From assembly GCA_037179515.1 (NCBI GenBank), contig JAXCGZ010001888.1, forward strand, positions 436,586 to 500,585: a DNA stretch of 64,000 nt. The letters are read 5' to 3'. The notes under the pieces were generated by a model. The model did not search any database and had not been told where the DNA came from. It worked only from the letters and a program-made list of their open reading frames with translations. Position numbers and translations under genes: made by a program. This document shows positions 1 to 64,000 of this stretch, one piece after another (the stretch's first letter is position 1; each line of letters begins with the position of its first letter). The stretch is from Halocaridina rubra. Lineage: Eukaryota > Arthropoda > Malacostraca > Decapoda > Atyidae.

Positions 1-387
1 TTTATTGCAGGCTCTGGAATGCACAGTGAGAATCCAAATTATTTCATGAGAGATTTACATGTTTTATGCAAAGACATTATTTGTTCGATACTTTCACGTA
101 CTTTCATGCCTTTGAGAGCTCTTTATTTAGAACTATGAAGTATTGTAATTTGAATGAAAATTTTTATGGATTTTAGCAGATATTACATCAATTTGATTTA
201 AATGCTTTTGATAACCTTGTTTTCTATTTTCTTGATGTTGTTGCACCAAGATAATATCTTAAGAGATATGTTTGATTTCATATATTATTAAAGCATATAG
301 ATATAGATATCTCTGTCTATACTGGAGTTATCTACTGTCGAAAAGAATATTGTTTTCAATTACTACCACATATTTGTTTTTCTTTAG
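1..387. other. intron sequence upstream of the first visible exon
   Basis: A+T-rich sequence. A TTATTGCAG acceptor-like string ends at position 10 and one frame stays open for about 130 bp, but there is no donor and no resemblance to the lipoprotein family. No gene feature is supported. Confidence 0.5.
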
Positions 388-25253
<24,866 letters not shown>

Positions 25254-26126
25254 AAAATCAAATATGAGAACAATAGTTTTTCTATTTAAAGACAGTGCTA
25301 ATCATATGATTATGCCGGTGTGTGCTCAGGTATAGCTTTTAGATTTTAATTTAAGACTGCAGTGCTGTTGAAAAAAAAAATATATCAAATGGCAAAACCT
25401 TTTTTTTATATATTTTAAAAGCTCGATTATTCAGTTTTGTAATTCACAAATAGAGAAAAATACATCTTTTTATAGTAACTACTTGTTTAACTTGACCCTC
25501 AAAGAACTTACTTGGTCTCAATTGAGTGATTAAGCATATCGTCTTGATTACTTAAGCCTTTGTTGGAAGCTTACTGTGTAAGCTGGAGTTAGAAAATTGT
25601 ATGAGATTGTAGCCAAATGAATGAAAAGAAAACGATTTGCCATATAATATCAAATATCAGGAGCACCCAACTCTACAAGGAAAATGTATTCTATATACAT
25701 ACTCTTGTAATTTGCTTGATTTCCCATCAGTTTTCTTTAGCTTCATCATGATTGACCCCAGCCACTTCAAACCCGTTTACTGAAGCCCCCCACGAGGTAC
25801 TAAAAAAGATATCCAGCCTTAATATCCCAGTTCCCACCTATTTGTGTCCACCCCTTCGAATAAGATGTAAAAATGATGCATAGAAATTATAAAAAAAAAA
25901 AAAAATTCTATGTGCGGTAAAGATGAAGTTTTAATCTTGCCATAGAGATGATGATAAAGGAAAAAAATATAGGGTAAGACAAAGGCTAACTTCATCACAC
26001 CCTTACCTCCTTTTTATTATTCATATATGTTCACCCAGATTTCTTCAGTGGGACAGGACATCGTGTTGAAATACAAAATCTGCTTTAAAAATACTATCTT
26101 TTTTGAAGGAATAACCTGTTTGCTGG

Positions 26127-26132
26127 AATAAA
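26127..26132 (+). promoter_or_regulatory. possible poly(A) signal of the lipoprotein gene
   Basis: AATAAA 874 bp after the stop codon. A second AATAAA lies at 26346-26351. No AATAAA occurs closer to the stop, so one of these may define the 3' UTR end; choosing between them needs transcript data. Confidence 0.35.
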
Positions 26133-26345
26133 TCTAAACGCTAATGTATATGTATTGGTGAACAATAAGAGTTGGGTTTTGTCTTTTCTAGCCTGGCAAG
26201 GACTTATCTTAAACAAGAATATATCGAAAATGCAAGCAAGAGCTTAATTATATGATTATTCCATTTGCAGTTTCTCTCCAAGAAAAGAAACCTGAAGAAA
26301 AGAGAGAAAAAAGTCTTGTAAACTATTGGAATTTTTTTTTTATAA

Positions 26346-26351
26346 AATAAA
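26346..26351 (+). promoter_or_regulatory. possible alternative poly(A) signal
   Basis: AATAAA just after a T-run, 1.1 kb downstream of the lipoprotein stop codon. It is an alternative to the hexamer at 26127. Confidence 0.25.
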
Positions 26352-27811
26352 TATGCTGGTTAGTAATTTATATTCATATAGAGTTAAAGAGCACAGACTT
26401 AAAAATATGTCTGCCAAGATCAGAAAACATATTCATGAGCTCTTTCTTGGAAGTGTGAACAAGAGGTGGACTTGAACCTCTATAACACATATCAACTTTC
26501 TGAGAAAGTATTGATTTGCGGAGGGGTTGGAAACAACCTTTAAGGAGAGTGGGGAATCGATGCAAAGTATGCTTATTAGTAGAAAATATTAACTTTCCTT
26601 GAAGCTGTAAACAATGGGTAAAACTTTAAAAGACAGTGCTAAGGAGGAGAGGTAGATGACTTCCCATTGATTCCAGTGTTGTACCAGAGGGTACGACCCA
26701 ATAACATTCGAATTCATCATGGAGTAATACATACCAGAATCCCATTTCTCTGCTTTTGCAATGAGTGACTTATGGCTGGAAAATTATCTGAATATCGAGA
26801 ATATCATCCTAGACAGAGTACCCTATAAACTAATGAGACTAATCAAGATGAAGGTTTAACATAATGGGCAGACCCAGCTATTAAGGGAAAGGGATCTTGT
26901 TTGCCCCCTCTCCTGAAGCAATGAACTGATGTTTATCTGTTTGCATACTGACTGATATGAGAATCCTCTGTGCAGTCTTCATTCGCTACTAACTCAAGAA
27001 TATTTATGTAAAGTCGGTAAAGTCTTATATCAGTCACTTGACTATAGTTGTTTGCGAATACTCCATCCATAAATAAGCTGCTATGAATGAATATGGTAAG
27101 GGTATCATAATGCTTCTACAGACCTGACTGAGAAAGCCAGCAGTAGAGACCCATCTTCAATCAAAGTAATATGTGGTTCAAATATCAAAAGAAAGTAAGC
27201 TAGAGTATGAGAACATGTTCGTTTACGTGATTTTAGTGTGACCATAAATCTCATTGCAATGAACATCAATCATTTCATATACAAGAACTGGTAAGCTTCA
27301 ACTTCTATGAGGGCCAAGGATAAATTCTGTCAGAAGGATATTAAGGGTTCTAGGCAATTAGTTAATGGAATTCTGATTTTGTGTTGATCATATATTTATA
27401 TCATAGGGTACCAAAGATATGTTAGCAATAACTTGTACTACTTAAAAGCCTTTGATAACACATCACATTAGACAAAATTTAATTAGTTCGATATATATTA
27501 TTAAAGAAAATAAAAATGTAAATTTACTCTTTTAGCTTCTAGGCCAGTTGTCCAGGGACTGCAGGTCCTTCATCTCAAGTCTGGGATGATGGTATAACAC
27601 ATTATGCACGTCCATCAAAGCGCTAAGTCTCACCCATATTATATGTGTATTATCACATTCCTTGGCATTCAATGCAGTCTAATTTACGATACAGTACTGG
27701 GAAAATTAGGTTATCTACTCACTAGTTATCCCGATGCTTGGTAGGCTCAAGTTAGCCTGTCAGTCATGAGACTCTGGACAGCTAATTGGCACTTCATTCT
27801 TACACAGATGA

Positions 27812-28180
27812 TCAGCTACCTTCATAATGATCCAATCCTTTACACGACCTGAGTAACACAATCTCTCCGGCACCAACGAGCTCTCCCACTTCGTCATATT
27901 CCCGGTAGCTGATACTCCTGCATTCATCTTGGTTTACTTTCAAGTGCCATTCACCACATAGGCCCATATCATCAAAGATAATTTTTTCAAAAATGAGATT
28001 TAAGGGCTCCATTACCAAACCATGTTTGATGTCTACATTTAGTTTCCTATCTCTTTTTGTAATACCATAAATTTGACTAAGTGTCTCCATTTCAGCAACC
28101 TTTACTTAATTTTTCATCTTTTCCGTCATGATGCACATCTCATTTCCACATAACAGGGCAGGTTTTATTATGAAGTTATA
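27812..28180 (-). pseudogene. RTE-like LINE C-terminal fragment
   Basis: The - strand reads PALLCGNEMCIMTEKMKN, a stop, VKVAEMETLSQIYGITKRDR and KLNVDIKHGL, then diverges. This mirrors the LLYGSETW...VAEMRMLRW..GVTRRDR...IR block near the C-terminus of RTE/BovB-type elements. It is old and degenerate. Confidence 0.55.
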
Positions 28181-28474
28181 TATGTGCAGCTTTACTTTCA
28201 AAGGATGTTTTCCTTCTTACAGTAAAGGAGGAAGCAGTCCAACGTTCCAGGAATACTTACAAATTTTATCATTAATTTCAGTCTCAACAGGGTTCTTTCA
28301 TCAATTGCTGCCACGGTAAAGAAAGGAATCAGTACTTTTTAGCTCAGTTATCAATCATGAAAGGTCTGTTTTTTCCGTTGTCTTGCCACTATGTACTGTA
28401 TTCAGTTTCGGTTGTGCTCAGCTTGAACTAATATTAAGTTATTAATCAATATGAAATATACAGAGAATATCTGT

Positions 28475-28480
28475 TTTAAT
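28475..28480 (-). promoter_or_regulatory. possible PIG-B poly(A) signal (ATTAAA)
   Basis: ATTAAA on the - strand, 172 bp after the PIG-B stop. A canonical AATAAA on this strand occurs only at 28169-28164, inside a LINE fragment. Weak call. Confidence 0.25.
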
Positions 28481-28651
28481 CTCCAAATGTTATTTTAATA
28501 CTAATACTTTCAACTTTTCTGCCAATTCAAATAAAGACAGACAGTTCCATCTTGTTTTTACTTTCACTGAAAGAGTTCAAGGTAATTCCGTATTTAACAC
28601 TTGATGCAACAAAAGAAAGAAAATTTAAATTATGGAAGAAATGCATTACTA

Positions 28652-57501
<28,850 letters not shown>

Positions 57502-57560
57502 CTATTGAAAATATACAAAAATTACTATTATAGTTAAATCCTTAATTTATACATATACTG

Positions 57561-57711
<151 letters not shown>

Positions 57712-57889
57712 TGATCCCCCGCTGGATCGCGTTTCTTGGTTCACGTTTTTCACTGTACCGCGTTTTTTTTTTTTTTTTTTGGCATATTATTATTTTATAT
57801 TTTGGGTATACACAAAAATATTAAAATATTGAAAAAATAAAAATGTTCAGTATTTTCATTTTTTTATTGAAAAAAAAATTCATTATTTA

Positions 57890-58600
57890 ATTGATAAAAA
57901 ATATTTACTTCCCAGCCTACGAATAATAAAACAGTAAAAAATAGTAAAAAACATAAATTTAGATATACAATAACTCACAGTACAGGGTATTGCATCATGT
58001 CAAATAGTGTCCGATAGCGTACAATGTATTGGGGTCGCACCAAAGTGAGCTAGCATATACTGTATATTAAAATTTCCAGTAGTTTCATGATTTTATTGAT
58101 AGAAAAACGTATTTCTTAGCCTAAGAATAATAAAACAGTAAAAAATAGTAAAAAACATAAATACTAACAGTATTGCACCACGTAAAATACGATACCGGTA
58201 TCAGTGTTTCGGAAAACGCAAAGGCTCTCACCTACGTGACCTAGTGAATATTAAAATTTTCATTATTTTATTGATAAAACAACTATTTCCTAGCCTAAGA
58301 ATAATAAAACAGTAAAAAATAGTAAAAAACATAAATACAGTACTAACAGTATTGCACCATGAAAAATACGATACCGGTATCACGTTTCAGAAAACGCAAA
58401 GGCTCTCACCTACGTGACCTAGTGAATATGAAAATTTTCATTATTTTGTTGATAAAACAAGTATTTCCTAGCCTAAGAATAATAAAACAGTAAAAAATAA
58501 TAAAAAACAAAGTACTAACAGTATTGCACCATGTAAAATACGATACCGCTATCAGCGTTTCAGAAAACAAAAAGGCTCTCACCTACGTGAGATAGTTCAT
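57890..58600. repeat. Tigger subterminal tandem repeat, ~178 bp x4
   Basis: CTCACCTACGTGACCTAGTG-like anchors lie near 58046, 58236, 58414 and 58587. Each is preceded by ATACGATACCGGTATCA and followed by an A+T-rich AATAATAAAACAGTAAAAAA block. It is the inverted equivalent of 9830-10430. Confidence 0.85.
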
Positions 58601-58828
58601 GGAATGCTATTGGCTAAAAGGTCGGGAGACGAGGAATCACAGAAGTGTTTTTCTGTATGTTCTGTATCATGGGGTCTGATTGGCTTTTTCATTGCAGTTT
58701 GCTCTTCCCTCCATTTTCCAACGTGCCACCTCACTCGCTCAGTCTAAATCACGTGTGCGCCGTTCTCGTTGTGCTTATTAATACGTTTTGCTTGTGATTG
58801 TGTTTTCACGCGTAATTTAACCTTTGCA

Positions 58829-60595
58829 ATGCCTCCTAAACGTCCTTCACCTTCTAAGGCTTCTGGTAGTCAGCCTAAGCGGCCAAGGAAACTGTTAACC
58901 ATTGTAGATAAAGTGAAACTCTTAGATATGTTGAAAGAAGGAAAAAAGTTTGTGGATGTCGGCTGCTATTTTGGCCTCAATGAATCTACTGTTCGCTACA
59001 TCAAGAAGGACGAGGCAAAGATCAGGAAAACAGCGAGCATTTCTTTTGATAAATCAGCGAAGAGGGTCGTAACTTCCCGCAACAAGGCAGTAGTGCGGAT
59101 GGAAGCTGCTTTGGCCCTGTAGATTGCTGATTGCAGAAAGAAAAACATCAGCTTGGACAATAATATCATACAAACAAAGGCGAAGAAGCTGTACGAGACA
59201 TTCGCTGCAAATGAACCTGATGATGACAGTGGCGACCGTGGAGAGGAGGAGAGAGAAGATATCGACGGCCCACAACCAGGACCCTCCAGCGATTCTCCAC
59301 CGAGGATACAACCGTTCGTTGTTAGCAAGGGATGGTTCTTCAAATTTCAAAAACGCTATGGCCTAAAAAGCGTTTCAGTGCATGGCGAAGCTGCCTCTGC
59401 AGATACAGCTGCCGCAGAAAATTACGTCACGAACAACTTCAAGAAAATTATCGCCGAAGGGGAATATGTTTCTGAGCAAGTCTTCAACATGGATGAGACT
59501 GGCTTATTTTGGAAGAGAATACCATCTCGCACTTTTCTCTTCAAGGACGAAGCTAAAGCCCCGGGATTTAAAGCGCACAAAGATAGCGTTACCCTTGTCA
59601 TGTGCGGGAATGCTGCGGGCTTCATGTTAAAGCCCGGGCTTACCTATAAGTCAAAGATCCCTAGGGCTTTGAAGAACAAGAATAAGAATCTGCTGCCAGT
59701 GTATTGGATGCATAACCCTAAGGCCTGGATCACGATAAGCCTCACATCGGACTTGTTTCACCAATGCTTTCTCCCTCAGGTAAAAATTTATCTTGCGGAA
59801 AAAGGCCTTGAATTTAAAGTCCTTCTTTTAATGGATAATGCTGGTGGCCACGCAACTAATCTCCAATATGACGGTGTTTAAGATGAGTTCCTGCCACCAA
59901 ATACGACATCACTGCTTCAGCCTATGGATCAAGACGTTATTCGTGCGTTCAAGGCCCTCTACACACGAAATGCCCTGGCAAACCTTGTTGATGCCATGGA
60001 TTCGGACAAAGACTTCTCAGTGAAGACATACTGGCGTAATTACATGATTGCCACATGCCTACAAAATATTCAGAATGCAATCAAAGAGATGAAGTTGGCC
60101 ACAATCAATGCCAGCTGGAAGAAATTGTGGCCCGAAGTCATCTACGACTACAAGGGATTTGCTCCTGACGAAGTGCAGAAGTCGGCAGTTGCGAAAGCTG
60201 TGAAGTTGGCTGCATTTCTAGGAGGAGAAGGCTTTAAAGATATGACTAACGAAGATGTGAATGAACTGATTGACTGCCACTCGCAGCCTCTGAGTGATGA
60301 AGACTTGGAAGAAATGACGAAATCAGTGAGCAAAGAAGAGGAAGAACTTGAGGAAATGCACGAAGAAATTGAAGAACCTGGCCTTACACTCGAACGTTTG
60401 GCAGCCATGTATGAACATGTGAAAGCACTCCAACAACTCTCGCAGGAATATGACGATAATATGGTTCGTTCGGTGACCTTGTGTAATTTTCTTGACGATA
60501 CCATGATTCCTTACCATACCGTCTTCCAACAAATGAAGAAACAGCGACAGCAACTCCCCATTACCATGTTCTTCTCCCCCAAAAAGCAGCCGTAA
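58829..60595 (+). pseudogene. Tigger-type transposase, one frame with two stop codons
   Basis: The frame runs 588 codons from ATG at 58829 to the final TAA, interrupted only by TAG at 59120-59122 and TAA at 59879-59881. Domains in order: basic N-terminus, psq HTH (VDKVKLLDMLKEGKKFVDVG, LNESTVRYIKKDEAKI), CENP-B-like domain (GWFFKFQKRYGLKSVSVHGE), and DDE core with NMDETGLFWKR (Asp1), LLLMDNAGGHATN (Asp2) and LLQPMDQDVIRAF (Asp3). An acidic tail with EEEELEEMHEEIEEPG ends in ITMFFSPKKQP. All three catalytic Asp are kept, although the usual PMDQG reads PMDQD. It probably died recently; related to TIGD1-type proteins. Confidence 0.92.
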
Positions 60596-60684
60596 AGCTT
60601 TTATTGGCTGCGAAATAATTTCCTCCGGGGTCAAGAAAGATCATCATCACCTCATTCACGGTAAGTTTACCTATCACATACATA

Positions 60685-61545
60685 TAAATTTACGTTGCAT
60701 ACTGTTATTTATAATAATTGTAAAATACCCATGTACATGAGTATGTCATGCAATTACCACTTTATTCACCGTAATTTTATCTATCACTTTCATGTAAATT
60801 TACGTTGCTTGCTGTTATTTATAATGTAAAGGGTGTTTTTTAACAGTGCAGGGAGGGTTTATACAGTACGTAAACATAAAAATAATTGTAAAATACCTAC
60901 GTACATGAGTATGTCATGTAATTACCACTTCATTCACCATAATTATATCTATCACTTTCATGTAAATTTACGTTGCATGCTGTTATTTATAATGTAAAGG
61001 GAGTTTTTTTAACAGTGCAGGGAGGGTTTATACAGTACGTAAACGTAAAAATAATTGTAAAATACCTATGTATGTCACGTCATAATCACCTCACTCATGG
61101 TAAGTTTTCCTATCACTTTCATAAAAATATACGTTGCTTGCTGTTATTTATGATGTAAAGGGTGTTTTTTTAACAGTGCACGGAGGATTTATACAGTACG
61201 TAAACGTAAAAATAATTGTAAAATACCTATGTATGTCACGTCATCATCACCTCATTCACGGAAGTTTTCCTATCACTTTCATAAAAATTGACGTTGCTTG
61301 CTGTTATTTAATGTAAAGGGTGTTTTTATAACAGTGCAGAGAGAGTTTATACAGTACGTAAACGTAAAAATAATTGTAAAATACCTATGTACATGAGTAT
61401 GTCATGTAATTACCGCTTCATTCACCGTAATTTTGTCTATCACTTTCATATAAATTTACGTTGCATGCTGTTATTTATGAAGTAAAGGGTGGTTTGTTAA
61501 CAGTACAGGGATGGTTTATACAGTGTAAACGTAAAAATAAATTAA
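60685..61545 (+). repeat. Tigger subterminal tandem repeat, ~160 bp x6
   Basis: AAATTTACGTTGC-type anchors lie near 60688, 60798, 60965, 61127, 61287 and 61453 with periods of 160-167 bp after a shorter first copy. It is the same module as 23335-24835. Confidence 0.9.
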
Positions 61546-61653
61546 AATATCTATGTAGATATAAGCTGATCCTACTTCGCGGTTTTCCTGTCTCGCACCG
61601 GGGCCCGGAACCGAACTACCGCGATAAGGGGGGGATCACAGTATATATATATA

Positions 61654-62298
61654 CAGCCAACTCGCTTTTTACGTGTTTCTATAATACGTGAAATTGGAAT
61701 AATGACTGCAAAAAATAATAGTAAAAAAGTACGAAATGCGCAAGCTACACGAGTGAGCATGTGAAAAGGCAGAAAAAATGTTTCAGTTTAGTAACTAAGC
61801 AACCCCCTCTAAGGCAGTTTCCCACCATGCTGCCAGGTACTTCAGTCTCTCTTCACCCAGTATTAACCCCAACAATAACCATTGGTTTGCTCTCCCCCTT
61901 CCTCCTCCTCTTCCCCTCCCTCTCCTACCACTTAAGTCTCCTCCTCCTTCTCCTACTGCTTACGTTGTCTTTATTTACGTTTGCAGATAAGGGTTCATTC
62001 TCAAGGTGCGTGAATTTTTTTTGCTGTACACTATTTATTTGTAAATCTGTATATCTTTTATAATGTACACTATTTGTATATTAAAATAAATAACTACTGG
62101 TCTTCCAGCTTTGTTATGTACTTATAATATAAGTTTTACTTATCTTATATCTTTGGCATGATGTGTTTATGTACGGCTGTGGAACGGATATATGCCTATT
62201 ATCATTGTTTCTTATGGTAAATGACTGGTTACGTTTACTCAAATTTTACATTACACATCACTTCTGAGAACCTATCCTCGCATTGTTCCAAGAGGTGA

Positions 62299-62301
<3 letters not shown>
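61654..62301. mobile_element. DNA-transposon-like element between TA tracts
   Basis: Starts CAGCCAACTCGCTTTTTACG after TA at 61652-61653 and ends GAGGTGAGTG before (TA)n. A C/T-rich stretch at 61860-61980 resembles the Pro/Ser-coding 3' parts of other Tigger copies. No transposase is visible. The last 180 bp are inverted with respect to 63661-63825. Confidence 0.5.
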
Positions 62302-63660
<1,359 letters not shown>

Positions 63661-63664
<4 letters not shown>

Positions 63665-63825
63665 CTAGCTCTCAGAATAATGCCTAGATAGGTTCTCAGA
63701 AGTGTCGGGTAAATGGAAAATCGCGTGAAAAAACGAGCTATTTTCCATAGGAAACAATGATAAAGGGCATAGATACCTTCCAAACCTTACATAGACACAC
63801 CATGCCAAAGATATAAGGTAAGTAA
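63661..63825. mobile_element. transposon terminus, inverted partner of 62120-62301
   Basis: Read inverted, it matches the end of the 61654-62301 element: CACTTCTGAGAACCTATC, TATCATTGTTTC and TATCTTTGGCATG occur in the same order. A third relative lies at 6114-6340. The element continues past the window edge. Confidence 0.7.
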
Positions 63826-64000
63826 AAAACATATTTTATTACTACATAGCAAAGCAGAAAGCCCTGTATCTATTTTTAAGAGTATACAAAAGATATTCAT
63901 ATTCACTTTACAGCTAGAAATTAACATACATTACTATACTTTATTATGCAGTGGGCAACAGTTATACAGTACACTGGGACATGCATGGTGGCAGTGAGCA

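Larger units (their letters stand above)
25254..27811. other. intergenic region 3' of the lipoprotein gene
   Basis: Contains the likely 3' UTR and possible poly(A) signals. No further coding feature is supported. Confidence 0.5.

Noticed and set aside
1..140. Possible exon after TTATTGCAG at the left edge
   Set aside because: The open frame lacks a donor and does not resemble the vWD-upstream region of lipoproteins.
61761..62063. 100-codon Leu/Ser-rich open frame
   Set aside because: Low-complexity C/T-rich part of a transposon-like element with no domain.

Overview
This is an arthropod nuclear window, most likely from a decapod crustacean. That is inferred from spliced introns with GT/AG borders, an apolipophorin-type lipoprotein gene, very heavy (TA)n, (AC)n and (ACAT)n microsatellites, and many pogo/Tigger transposons and LINE pieces. 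The species cannot be read from the sequence.

Two host genes converge. On the + strand, nine exons between 388 and 25253 encode the C-terminal 516 residues of a large lipid-transfer lipoprotein of the apolipophorin kind: a von Willebrand factor D domain with its cysteine-rich extension, then a vWA-like region, then a short Cys-rich end. All eight junctions keep the reading phase. On the - strand, five exons between 57501 and 28652 encode the C-terminal part (about 347 residues) of GPI mannosyltransferase 3 (PIG-B), the ER enzyme that adds the third mannose of the GPI anchor. One PIG-B intron is 25.8 kb long. The 5' ends of both genes lie outside the window. The 3.4 kb between the two stop codons holds possible poly(A) signals and one old LINE fragment.

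The rest is mobile or repetitive DNA. The most frequent elements are Tigger/pogo DNA transposons with TA target duplications (7959-10537, 23184-24953, 30173-33211, 34014-37427, 39190-40677, 41322-42548, 57709-61641 and fragments). The copy at 57709-61641 has an almost complete transposase frame broken by only two stop codons. Several copies carry expanded tandem repeats of about 160 bp and 180 bp in their subterminal regions. LINE remains include a 3.1 kb APE/RT element at 13720-16875, CR1-like RT fragments at 6390-7480 and 20575-21150, and RTE-like C-terminal fragments. A short tRNA-derived SINE with a 16-bp target duplication sits at 1071-1275.

The most striking structure is a satellite array of about 42 monomers of 276 bp (43338-54838) inside the large PIG-B intron, ending in an inverted junction and two opposite-facing monomers (to 55313). 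Each monomer carries a module of about 75 bp that folds like a tRNA and has a Pol III B box. Dispersed relatives at 5.4, 5.9 and 40.8 kb suggest the satellite arose from a tRNA-derived SINE. Parts of the array show a four-monomer higher-order period of about 1103 bp. The window ends with a nested compound microsatellite, AT-ACAT-AC-ACAT-AT, of 1.36 kb between two oppositely oriented transposon termini.
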